DNA of 64,000 nt from Cercophora sp. LCS_1 (lineage: Eukaryota; Ascomycota; Sordariomycetes; Sordariales; Lasiosphaeriaceae), in contig JAPZLL010000008.1 of the NCBI GenBank assembly GCA_036250225.1, forward strand, positions 1,116,001 to 1,180,000, given 5' to 3'. The first letter of the stretch is position 1, and each line of letters starts with the position of its first letter. Below the pieces are notes generated by a model. The model had not been told where the DNA came from, made no database searches, and saw nothing but the letters and a program-made list of their open reading frames with translations. The position numbers were made by a program, and so were the translations under genes. Positions 11,405 through 22,883 of the stretch are shown here, one piece after another.

Positions 11405-14400
11405 TCAACCTCTGCCAAAATATGCCAAAGTGGAAAGAGCTATGCGAGACAGGTTCCAGTCTTCCTTCGCGCCCGCCGCTCTCAGTAGCTCAGCGATAGT
11501 TTCGTGGCCTTCTGAAGCAGCAACTTGCAAAGGTGCCCGGCCACCCCTCAGCTCCAAATTGTCTCTTGGCCAGATAAAACAGCATGATGTAAGGGCGTCA
11601 GCGCATACTTGTCTCTCACATCCACAAATGCGTCCCCCTCAACCAGCAATTGGACAATGCGCTCATGACCAGACGTGACAGCATGGCGGAAGGGTGTCAG
11701 GCCAAATGTTGTCCATCATGTCCACACAAACGTTTCCCTTGAGCAGCAGTTGGACAATACGCTCACGGCCAGATGCGACAGCATGGTGTAAGGGTGTCGA
11801 CCTATGGTTATCCATCACGTCCACACAAACATTTCCCTCGACCAGCAGTTGGACAATGCCCTCGTTGCCAGATGCAACAGCATGGTGCAAAGGCGTCCAG
11901 CCATCGTTATCCTTCACGTCCACATGAGCACTCCCCTCGACCAGCACTTTGACAACCTCCTCCTGGCCAAACATGACGACATGGTGTAAAAGCACGCAGC
12001 CACTTCCATCCCTTTGATCAAATACTCTGGCAATTGGATTCGCCACCTGTGAAATGGCCTTCAGTAGTCGTGAGGCTCCATGTCTCACAAAATAGTGGAT
12101 GAGACCGTATGATGTGTCCCAACGTAAGGGTCTGTCCATGCCATGTACTACTTGGTGCGCGCAGGCCCATAGTGCCACGAGAGTGTCTGACGGCCAGTCA
12201 ATCAGTGCCAGGATTCTCTCCGCCTCGCTTGGATTGTCGATATGTGTCGCATGTTCTATCCACGAGGTAGTCGCGTAGTTTAAGAAGGGGAACTTAGAAT
12301 TAGACCACATCGCTTTAGAGCATGCCCTTTTCGGATGAGTCTCTTTGCGGATCTGGATTGACAGGCCAATCTCCTCCATGGGCAAGTAGCGCAGACAAGT
12401 CCCGGACAGCCGATAGTGAGCGCCTGGCATGCCAGTCTGGGGTACCGTGGTTTTGCCCATTCCCCACAGGATCGGTAAACCGTCTCCCATGAAGAATTCG
12501 CGGACGGACTGGTGAATGAACTGGACCTTTGGCCCCCAAAGGCCCTCAGAGGCCTCCACAAGGCCCCGGCCGAGGAATTTAATCCTCCACCCCATGTCGC
12601 TGTCGTAGTGTTCTGAACTTTCGCACTCCTCTAGGGTCTTATAAGGGCAATCGACATCGACTATCATCGCCCAGCGCAACTCTTCCGGAGAAAGAGGCTC
12701 CTGGGCAAAACAGATCCATTGCGCCATCCGAAGCGAGGCTGCCCTCTCTTCGGCATCCAAGCTGCGAAAGAGCTCAGTGTGCAAGGTGTTTAGTTCTTGA
12801 GGAATAAGGTCAATCCTCTCTTGGATCGTTTTCCACCCAAGACCCCGCCTCTTGAGACGAGTACTCTTCTCTGTGACGAGACGCGCCCACATAAAGATGC
12901 CCGCAGCGCGATCTATGATTGCTTCCTGTGCTTCTGGCGGCATTTTGACAGTAAACGTCCGAGCCCGGACGTACGTTACAATATCCTGGCCATTTTCACG
13001 TTCAGGACATATGTAGTCCAGATCCGTGTCGACAATTGGGTAATGGTGACATGTGAAGCAAATGGAAAGCCGTGAATCCGAGGGCGATGGCTCCTGAATT
13101 AAAAGTCTTAAAACTCTCAGCGAGCTCAACAGCGTCATCCTCGCCACACTCATCCAAGGCGTCCACAAATAGGCGGACCGAGTGAGATTTGAAGATGCTC
13201 CGAAGTGATGACCGAAAGAAGTCCTCTAGCTCATGTTGATGCCATTCCCATTGTTTACCGGCGGTGCCCATCTTTTCGCACCGTTCCTTGTATGTAGACA
13301 CAATCGCGGCGAAGGCATTGGGGACCCTAGGTATGAGTTGGTGGAGTAGTGAGCGGAAAAGCCCCGGCGGTGTTTTTTGAAGGCTGGTTCCTCGGCCATG
13401 AAAGAAAAACGACAGGATGATGACTTGGTTATCGGCTTCATGTTTTGCGACTGCATTATTGAATGCGTGACTAAGAAGAGTCGACTTTCCAGAACCAGGG
13501 CTCCCCTTGATCCAGAGGACAGTTCCTTGAGATGTACACCACTCTGTGTATTTCGGGTGCCGGAGGAGCCACTCGCAAGTCCCTTTGACTGCATCTTTGA
13601 TCTCCATAGGTCGATCGTTCATCTCAGTGAAGAAAAGAGACTTGAGACAATCCGGCGGTGCTTCCGAGAGCTTTGGGCTTAGGGCTTCGAGAGATTGCAT
13701 GTTAGCCGCCAACTTAACTACCGATATGTGTATGCGGGGCATTGCTTCGAACCTGTCATTTCAGCCTTGATATCTTTCATCCACCTCGCCAACTCGCCTG
13801 CCAATCTCTGCAGCCCAACATCTTCTGGAGACTTAAACCTGACCATTCCTCTGTGGTCAGCAGGAACGCTAAATGATCCGTACCCATCATGAATAGCCGA
13901 GTCCTTGGATACGACCGGCTTCCCGAATCCGCGCAGGGGCAACTCCTCATAGCCGCACGTAATTTGGACCCGACAGCCCTGTTGTCGTAGCATGTTACAA
14001 AACTCAATTCGTATATCTTCCAGAAGTTGGTCGTCCGATTTGAGGACATTGAGGAGCCACTTGTTCGTAGACGTGGCGAGACCAACAACTGAGCGCACCA
14101 CGCTGGCACATTCGGCTACCCAGGACCCCCTGTGAGGGGTGCCCATAAAGATTACACCTCTGGTGTAATAGAATATATTTTGGAGGTGACTCTCGGCACT
14201 GCCTCGCGAGAGCAAAATTGCTTTTTTGCAGACCAAGCCGCCTAGGCTGTGGGCAACAAAGATGAGTGGGCGTGATAGGGTGCCGGTTCTTTCTCTTTCC
14301 GTTGATAGATCGGTCAGAAGGTTTGTAGCATGGTCACGAAGCCGGTTGAGAGATACAGGCCCTCTCCACGCACGACAGCCGCATTATAGCCATACGTAAG

Positions 14401-14752
14401 CACGCGCGCATTTCCAATTTTTTTCTGGGAGAAGCGTTCCTGGCCAAGGCTGACTTTGCCCAGCAGCAGTCCAAGTGTTCTCACGGTTCCCGCCCAAGCC
14501 ATGGATAAAGTAAATATCAACGATGGCGTCGGGGCCGTCGTGTAGGACTTTGACACCAAGAGGGAAAGTCGGCGGTTGGTTTTCGTGATTGGGTTCTCGA
14601 GTTGCCAGTTCGAGGCGGGGTCGGGGGGGCGCTCTTTCGTTGATGTTGGATGAGCCGGGGGCGTTGGATTCTTCTTGACCATTGATCGATGGGTCACCGG
14701 GGGTGCTTCCACCTTTGGGCCCCATCCTCCTCAATAATCCATTCCAGTCCAT
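11405..14752 (-). pseudogene. Disrupted NLR-type gene: SesB-like hydrolase, NACHT NTPase, ankyrin repeats
   Basis: The three-part architecture is that of fungal NLR (STAND) receptors used in non-self recognition and incompatibility. The N-terminal domain is a SesB-like alpha/beta hydrolase: VDIYFIHGLGG, then the nucleophile elbow FVAHSLGGLVCKK and GVIFMGTPHRGS. An ordinary intron (13752-13685, GGCTAAC branch point) leads into the NACHT domain, with Walker A LWIKGSPGSGKSTLL and Walker B VRLFVDALDECGEDD. A winged-helix-like middle region and several ankyrin repeats of about 33 residues follow. The reading frame breaks at least five times: a 7-A run (14418-14424) and a compensating change near 14360 around an in-frame stop; near 13075-13086; at 11700-11701; and near 11540-11560. 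Each break lies where domain homology plainly continues in another frame. The 13-kb dynein gene in the same window is free of such breaks, so local decay is likelier than general assembly error, though errors in homopolymers remain possible. Confidence 0.82.
11540..11990 (-). repeat. Ankyrin-coding 99-bp tandem repeats
   Basis: Four to five units of about 99 bp encode near-identical ankyrin repeats (TPLHHAVASG followed by IVQLLVEGN and VDVMDN). The high identity between units is typical of fungal NLR repeat arrays kept similar by recombination. The distal units carry frame lesions. Confidence 0.75.
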
Positions 14753-16125
14753 GCGGCAGAATCGGCGGGGTAAGGGGCGGTGGAGTTAGGGATTGCGAGT
14801 TTGACGTCGTTTATGAGCCGAAGCCAGCTCGCGATCAAGGGAGATAGCTGTCCGTCACCTTCCAGGGGAAAAGCGTCGATGAAGAGGAGCAAGACAGAAA
14901 AAAGTGTTGGGCACTGAGGCAAGACGCCAAATTGAACCCTCAGGCGCCAGCCTCGTCCATCCGGACAAGAATGAGCGTGGTTGGCTAGCTCCAAGGACTC
15001 TGCATTGCAGGATCTACCACCAATGGTATGAGTTATAGGCACCAACCCAGTGAGTGCGTCGGCAAGTGCCCGACAAAAGGTTCGGGGCACCAGAGACATA
15101 GAGGGACATACATTTGCTGGAGGAGGGTAAATTCGGTATCAAAACACAGTGAATAAGAGTCCGAGTCCTCGAGACGACATTCAGAAGAAGGGATGATGTT
15201 GGACCACCACAAGGTCATAGTTGGTATCCCGCCCCGAATGGCCCGACCTGTGAGTCGGAACTGAGTTCGACAGCACGCAGCCCAAAGAGAAGGCGCTGGC
15301 CGAGTTGAAACATGCAGGGTGGAAAGCGCCGGCCACTCAACAGGCGGACCATCAATGGGCTTCATGTTCTGCTGTTTTAGGTGCCCAGGGCTACAACTCA
15401 TGGATCCTATCCTGCATGCTAGAAAACATCAGTCAAGTCTTCTCCCAGCGTTATGATCACCTGAAATATTTTCCTGGCGGTTCGAGTCCCTAGTGAAAAG
15501 GTTAGAACACCTTCAACCTGCAGCACATCATCGCACCATCGTCAGGACAAACTGGAGCACAACCACACAACACACAACGCAACCACACAAGTCACCAACA
15601 CAACAACACGCAAAACTCAGACAGACAAATACCATTCTCGCTCTCGTCACAAGTCAGAACAACAAAAAAAGCACCACTAATGGTTCGCATCTCTCCATGC
15701 ATCGCGCGAAACGCCTCACCCCCTGGATAACCCACCTCCTTTTCCACTGATGACCCCCACCACCCGCAGAGTACTCCCCCTTTAGATAAATGACTCCGAT
15801 CCAAAGACATCAGAAAAAAACACACACACACACATATTCCCCTCACGCTAGGGGGTTTGACAAAAGCCACGCCTACACATGCCTTTTTTGATGGCGAGCC
15901 GCGAACAAACAAGGGAAAAGGAATATATGCCTCAACCAAATGCGCTTGATGCGTCAGATAATGATAGCAAGGCTAGATCAAGGGAAGTAAAGTTTCGCAA
16001 CACACACAGAGACACACACGATGTAGACAAGAAGCCACTCCACACCTCTAACCGCCAGCTTCTGTCTGGACAGCGAGTTTATCTGACACAAAACAAAATG
16101 CCAACTTCAATGCCGCTGCTACGCA
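14753..16125. other. Intergenic region with CA-rich simple sequence
   Basis: No gene is supported. An A/C-rich stretch runs from about 15530 to 15680. A (CA)7 microsatellite lies at 15821-15834 after an A run, and short CA repeats lie near 16000-16018. Minus-strand open frames at 14731-15099 and 15033-15401 have no recognisable domain and do not join the NLR frame convincingly. Confidence 0.5.
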
Positions 16126-18940
16126 TTACGAATATGAGCCAACCTGCTGAGCGAAACCCTCTGTCATCGAACCCCAAAATCCATTCCCGGTGTCAGTGGG
16201 AAAGAAATTCTCTGTGCCATGCGCAAAGTGATCAATGCCGCCTGGCACCAGTTGCCACGGCAGTGACTGGGTTGCAGAAATGTACTCAGCAAGAGTTTGC
16301 TCATTTGCCGTGGAGTTGTAAGACATGACAGACGACTGGATTGGCATGCCATGTGTCACCTGCGGACTCGCTGTGTTCGATGACACCGAGGGTGATGTTG
16401 GGTGTGGCTGGAAGCGACCCCAATGATGCGGCGCTTGATCCTCGGGCCGTGATTCACTGAATTCCTGCGGGTGATAGTTCGGGTTGATGGGAGTAAAGGA
16501 CATCGATGTTGACCTGGGTGTCTTGTGGTCGGCGTGGTAATCGGCGCCCGTCGTCGAGCCCGGTTCCGCTGTGCTGTCAGGCGACGGAGAAGACTCGCGC
16601 CTCTCGGCTGCCAAAATGGCACCGTTGTCGACAATTTTGCCACCGCGCTGTCTCCATTCTTCCAGCCCACCACCGCCAAGTCGGACGCTGAGGCTTCCTT
16701 CGGTGGTCCCGTGGTGCCTTTTGCCCGTGTGTTTGTCGTAATCTTGCTTGACAGCCTCGTAATACTTGTCCATTTCCCGGAAATATGCGGTATATGTTTC
16801 CGCCATCCTCAGCCACCCAGACATACGCTTCAGTGTCTCGTAGGTCAGGCCTGTAGCTCCTACCGCGGTGGCATCCGACTGGGCTGTCTCCTCGTCCTCG
16901 CTCGGGAGTATGTGTCGCTGAGTGTCCATCTGAGGGAAATGGAAAGCGTAAATTCCAACAAAGGCCGCAGTCCAGACAGCAAACAAGACCAAGGCGGACA
17001 TCGGGAGCTTGTTCCCGCAGATGTCGATAAGGTCGACAATATCCTTGGCGGCCCTAAAGACTTCCTCGGCACTCTCATCCCAAAAACCTTCGGGCTCTGT
17101 GCCAGGGGCAAACGTAGGTTCGTCCAACGGCCCAATGGGCTTGGGGCAACGGATTGGAATAAACGGAATATACTCACGGTGGAGCATGATCCTACAAACG
17201 GCGCCAAGCATGTGCATCGAGACGTAGACACTACTCGCTTGGTGATTCTCGTGTTTGTAGTAATTGCTCGTCGACCACTGGAAAAGTTCTGGGAGGTCGT
17301 CGTAAAAGCTTCTGAGCTTTTCACGGAGTTGGCGGAACGTTGAGCCCTCCGTCCACGGGGCTGTCTGCTCCGTAAACCGACCGCCCGCAAAGCTCCATTT
17401 GGAGATCTCGCCCCAAATGTCGATCAAGCGGACAAAGCGGCCTAATACGCTGTCATTGTTAGGTTGTCGAGCTGCGGCATCTGTGCTGGGCTTCAAGAAG
17501 CCTGTGAAAACGTCCTCGGAGAGGTCGAACACGACCTCGGAGCATGGAAGCTGGATGTGCAAGTCCTCGGACCGGATTGCCGAAACACGCCCCTTGCCGC
17601 ACCCTAGCAGGCGATCCAGAATCAAACAGCTGAACATGGTTCGTCTGCGAATTTCCTTGGCAATCATCATCTGCGACTGCGTCATAGGCGCTTTGGGCGG
17701 AACTGCCGACAGCTGCTTGAATGCCTTTTCGTGCTCTTTATCGCCTTCACCGAGGCCCAGTGCCTGTGCCATGCGAATGGCGACACCGACGTACATCCAG
17801 GCCGCCATCCCTCCGATCTTGGGGCGCACCTGGCTCCATTCGTACAGTCCTAACATCAAAAACGCCTGTACCCGCTCCACCGATGCCACCGTCATGCTCT
17901 GACGCAGCCCTCCCATTGCCTTGGTCAGAACGTCGGCGTAGTATTCGGATGCCGCAGATGCATCTTGGCTGGCACCGGCGAATCGTGGCTTGGGCACGCC
18001 GGTCGCAGCAGGTGCCGTCCTCGGTGTCGTCACGTAGGAAACTAGCGTCGAGTGGAACCGGGCTGTGAGGGTCAAAATTCCCAAAAGAACGAGGTTGATC
18101 TCGGGCGATGTGTCGCTCTGCTTCGACCTGAACTTGCTGTTCATTTTTTCCTTGAGCGTAGCCATGTGTAGAAACGGTAGCTCAGTTGCGAAATGCAGTC
18201 GGTAGAGGTCGAATATCTGAGACCACACGGCCTCGGAGAGGTATGGAGCCGAGAGAGCCTCTTCGGCAATCACGTTGGGGTGCGTGCCATCCAACTTTGA
18301 CAGGTCGTCAATCTTACGGAGCCGTTTCCGGTCCGGGCCTTGGTCCGGCTTGGTGCCGGTGGGCAGCTCCGTCCGTTTTGGCAGAACCTGTGAAGCCTCT
18401 GGGTAGGTGCACTCCTTGCTGTTCCTGATACACGTCTCACAGGGAGAATCGCCTCCGGTGTTGTTGCATTTTATTTTAGATTTGCGACAGCGCTGACAGG
18501 CTATACTGGAGCGCAAGGGCTGCCGCTTCACGCTTCCCTTTTTCCCGTCGCTCGCGCCCGGACTGCTGGGGCTTCCTCCCATCATCGTGGTGCCGTTCGA
18601 CGGTTTGCTCTCATCATCGGCGGGGTGGTCGTGACCTCGAGCTCCGGCGCCTGGGACGGCGCGCGGGGGGCTGTGAGGCAGCGGCTGCCGGCCGCCGGGC
18701 GGGCGTTCGGGATGGTAGTGTGCTAGCCCGCGAGACTCGGTTTTTGGCTCGGCCGGTCGCGCCGGCGGAAAGGCTTCCTGGAGCTTTCGCTTCGGCGGGG
18801 AGTGCGACGTGTCTGCCGACGTCGTCGAAGCCTCATAAGCGTCCGACGGATCGGGCGGAGAGAGGATGGACTGGATGCGCAGATGGGAAGCAATTGTGAC
18901 GGCGGAGGGGGTCCCGCAGGGAGACCCTCTGGACCGGGAC
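16126..18940 (-). CDS. Zn2Cys6 fungal transcription factor (5' end unresolved)
   Basis: The protein is a binuclear zinc-cluster transcription factor with a fungal_trans (middle homology) region. The zinc cluster, encoded around plus-strand positions 18417-18500, has six cysteines spaced CX2CX6CX8CX2CX6C (IACQRCRKSKIKC at its start). A basic linker follows, then a long fungal_trans domain with the expected AWMYVGVAIRMAQALGL and RRRTMFSCLILDRLLG segments. The C-terminal 250 residues are Pro/Ser/Thr/Asn-rich and probably form the activation region. The frame contains no ATG before the region upstream of the cluster; an acceptor (TTTTTTAG) at 18948-18941 suggests that the start lies in an exon further upstream, possibly joined from a GTAAGG donor near 18988. 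About 935 residues are visible. The regulon is unknown; nothing nearby identifies it. Confidence 0.9.
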
Positions 18941-21900
18941 CTAAAAAACGGCGCGCGCCTTGTCGGGCAGGGCAAGACAAGGCCTTACCCGGACAGACCC
19001 CACAGTGCAAACGGCGGCTGCAGAGACCGCAGGGCGGCGGCAGGCAGTGCGAGCACGGGAAAAGGGGATCGAGAAATTTTCTCTCGCTTCGTGGGGGGTC
19101 CCTCGCGCGTGGCGGGACTAAATAGGAGGGCGCGCTGCGATGACCAAAGTTCAATGGGCAGGGAGCAGGTAGCTGGTACGACGACTTCGGGATGGCCAAA
19201 GGACCAAAGGGCCAGACGAGCAGACGGCCAGGTTGGCAGAGGACGGAGGGCGGGGAGGTGGGCGAGGTGGGCGTTTGCGCAAGGTGTGACAGCATCCACC
19301 GCAGATGCAAGCAGCCGATGGTCGACTTCGCGTCCACAGCCGGACGAGTCAGCGGGCTCAAATTTTGCGAGAAGCGTGTCTTCCCGGTGCCAATATCGAG
19401 ACGAAACGTTGGCTGGCGGCTCTCGCGGGCTTCCGGTGAAGAGGATTGCGGAAAGGGACGGGTGGGTTGTGCTTGTCGTGCGAGGTGTTGTGGTGCCGTC
19501 TTTCGGCGGTGTTGTGCTCGGCGAGCTGTCTGCGGTCGACGGATTGCGAGCTGCGAGAGGCGTGTGTGCTCGAAGCGGGCTGGGGGGACGGGAGCTCTGG
19601 GCACGGAGGGGGCGGGTGTCGGATATTCTGAGGACAAGGGGGGGGCGTGTGCTGAGTGACGAGGGACGAGGGCACCGGGACGGCGACGAGCGGGCTTGAC
19701 GCGGGGCTACGGATACGGAAAGGTGGCAAGTCGGCGACGGAGAGCAGCGTTGATGGGATGGCTGCAGATCTAGGCTGTTGGAGGGCACGAAGGAGGCAGC
19801 GAGAAGGAAGGGGAGGCAAACAGGTCGAGGATGGATGCAGGTGGGTGCCGACGGCGACATATAATGCACAAGCACTGCTCCCGTATCCTGTACCTACAGC
19901 AGGCCAAAATCCTATGGCTTCTGTCCCCACGAGTCCAGAAAGGGAATCCAGGTGTTTGCGGTGTGGGTGCGTGTGCAGCCGCTCGCCAGGCCGTGGTGTG
20001 CGTGGTTGATGCGTTCCCGGTGAGTGATTCCCAATGGCGAGAAACAATGCCGAGTGATAGGTGCAGTGGCGCGCTGCAGACTTTATGAGAGGCCCGGCGG
20101 CCGGCGGAGACTGCAAGCTAAAGCGACAAGGCCGAACAGGCCAAGCTCACCATGGCTCCTTCCCTGCCCACCCCTTCCGGGGCGCTCCCATGCGGCTCGG
20201 ATAGCACCTTCTTCTGACCCTTCACGGCCCATGGCCCCTGCGCGTCAATGAGCCCGCCCGGGCAGCAAACTGTGAGACGGCCTGCTGTGGTTGGACGAGA
20301 CTGAAATGCCTGTCGTGCAAACATTGGCCAGCCGTCAGGCATACCCGTGTTCTTCGCAATTCTTTGGCGCGTGAGATTGTTTTGTAAATCGGCCAAACTC
20401 GCAACCCCACAGCTGGACATCTCGGGACTGGGTCGACCGCGGGTTTTGCTTGGCACGAGCGGATCATGGGAGTGGAGGCTCCATGCTGGTCAGGAAGCAA
20501 CCGCCCCGCTCCCCGCTAAGTACCGCTAGAGGCACCCCAGGTTCTGTCTTTGCAAGCTCCTTGCCGGGAATCGGGTCTGCGGCTATCGGCTTCTCGGCTT
20601 GCCGTGAGAGAGTCGTCTGACTCCGGAGCTGCATGTTTTGCATATATTTTCATTTCCAGGCATCTTTCGCCGTTGCATCCGGATATCTGGAGTGGATAAT
20701 GGCGGGGTGTTTTTTTTTTGTCTTTCGACAAGAGGGTCCCTTGCCGAGGTCGGCAGCCGTTCAGGCGGCCCTGAGCAGCCAGCGTGCTGCCGCGAAAAGG
20801 TTTTTCTTTTGGCTGCCGGTGGGACGAGTCTGCCCCCTCCGGTGTTGAGGTCGCATCCCGCCATCTGTGGTGCAACCACCGCAAATGCGAGGAAATGGGT
20901 TGAAACGCGATTTTACGGAGTTCGGTTTGGTGCCCTGTTGGGTTTCGATCAGGTATTCCCTTACCGCTCCCGCTCCGTGGCGCGTCCGGACTGTGTGCAT
21001 CAAGTCACAGCTTATATGTGTTGGAGGGCTTCCGCGACCCACAACTGATGAGAATTGACTGCCGCGATTGCGCACTGGCGCACTGTCAGGAGCCGGCGAG
21101 GAGCTCGCACACGGCCGCCTCGCAAAAGTACTCGAAACGCAGGCAAACGCGGGACGGAATGGGGAGATTCCACCCATTCCGCTGCGACTCAGCAACCCAA
21201 AGCTGTCAAGGCGCCATGCTGTATACGACGGCCAGAGGCGGCGAGTCCAAGTTGCTCAGATCCCAGAAGGCCAGCTTTCGATGGCAGCCAGCCCCACAAC
21301 AGAGGTGAATCGGGACTTTCTGCAACCTCTCGGTTCCAGTCCTGATCTTGATTCGACCCGCGGCTTTTTCCCGAGACCCGTCGACTTGTCACGACTAATG
21401 GCGGTCGATCAGACAAGATCCAGCACTCAGAGCGCCGCCATCTTGTAAGCCGCGATACCTGATATGGGCGGGTGTCTCTGTTGCGCAGTGTCCGGGAACA
21501 AATGGTGTGTGAAGGAGCAGCTGTAAGCTGTCGATCTCGGCGCGAAACAGCATGACGGCCAAGGTCCTCGGGACGAATTGCTGATCGAGATTGAAACCCG
21601 AGAAAAGCCGGCTGCATCTCGAGCGGCCACTTTTTGGTCCTGTGATGGCAATGCGTGTGGGTGGTCTTCTTGCTTTTTGCGGCAGTCTAGAAACAACTCT
21701 AGCCGAGAAGCGGTGACGAGAGACTAGATGAGAACTTGCTTGCATGACCGCCTGGCGCAGGACTCCCGGATGGACACAGATGGAATTTCTCGAAGCCTCG
21801 AACGTAATCATGCCTCTGAACAGCAAGAGTGGCCATGAACCTTCATCGGAGCTCTTCGTTGGAGTGCCGGGTTTGATGACAGTGAGGGCCAAGTCAGGAA

Positions 21901-22883
21901 CAGAAAATATGTCCCTGCGCCCAGTTGATGTCCCTTTAAGAGTCTCAAGTAGGCGTAGGTGAATTATCTTCAGCTTCTGAGATTCTAATAAACACAGAAT
22001 AATCTAGATTTCCCATGCTCTGAGTCTTGGATCACCTTTGTTCCGGTTGGCATCTTCATCGTCCAGACGTTGACGGCCAATTTTGTCCGGGACTTGCCGA
22101 AGTGGTGTCATTCGATGATCCGGGCTGTTCACGATCGATGCTTGTTGACAATTGCGCGGCATTGCACCATCGCCTCCCCACCGCCTTTGAAAACTCGCTG
22201 CGTCGATATTACAGGCACATAAGGTCCGTCTGGGTGAACTGGATTTCAAGTTGGTTGCATAGAGGATGGTGGGCACTCGACCGGTAGAAGCAACTCGACT
22301 GCACGGGGCCACGTGAAGGAGCCGAGTTCCGCTTTGGTGCACTCGGGTCGGTCGCAGTCGAGCGACCGGGAGGCCTTGCTGAGCTTAAAGCACCCCGGCG
22401 CCACAGCATCTCAGCTGGCCCATGGGGCTGATGGCTATGTTAGCCCTGCATCGCTAGCCTGGGCTCGCGATGGCGGGTTTTGTCACAACGCGGGATGTAG
22501 TCAATCAATGATCCGTCATTGTCTTCGTTATCGCAGCAGGATGTGGCGAGAGCGCACCAATGTGCCTCGCGGCTGCCACACACACCCATCCAATGACGTC
22601 GCCGCTGCCCAGAGGCCTCGCGCGTGCTCCACACAGGTTCGAGCTTTAAGCGCCATGGCCGCGGGGTGACGCCCAGGTGCTGCTATTTTCAAACACCAAC
22701 ACTGCGATTGACCCCGCCCCTCTATCGAGTTAGACCCCTCGTGTGATTGCGAAAGACGCAGACTTCTTCCGAGGGGCCCAACGCGATATTTTGACATTCG
22801 GCTTGCTCCTGCGCCCTTACACGGCATTTTCGAGCCCCCAACGTTGACAGAGTCGCGTTTGTTCGGCGACACTGACTGCCGCA
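18941..22883. other. Long divergent intergenic region of about 3.9 kb
   Basis: The region separates the minus-strand zinc-cluster gene from the plus-strand senescence-domain gene and must hold the regulator's promoter, its long leader and probably its first exon. The part from 18950 to 19900 is very GC-rich, with long open frames on both strands of low-complexity composition that I do not accept as genes. A TATTTAG element on the minus strand lies at 19124-19118. From 20000 to 22880 I see no gene, RNA or repeat. Large upstream regions are common for fungal regulators. Confidence 0.5.

Noticed and set aside
15033..15401. Minus-strand frame upstream of the NLR gene, considered as an extra N-terminal exon
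   Set aside because: No splice link in phase and no domain; the NLR start at 14752 already gives a normal N-terminus for a SesB-like protein.
15470..15500. Possible tRNA T-loop (GGTTCGAGTCC)
   Set aside because: The flanking bases do not form a T-arm stem, and no matching acceptor or anticodon arm is present.
18985..19875. Long minus-strand frame as first exon of the zinc-cluster gene
   Set aside because: It is in phase through a GTAAGG donor, but its composition is low-complexity Pro/Ser/Arg in a GC-rich stretch open in several frames; without transcripts it cannot be accepted.
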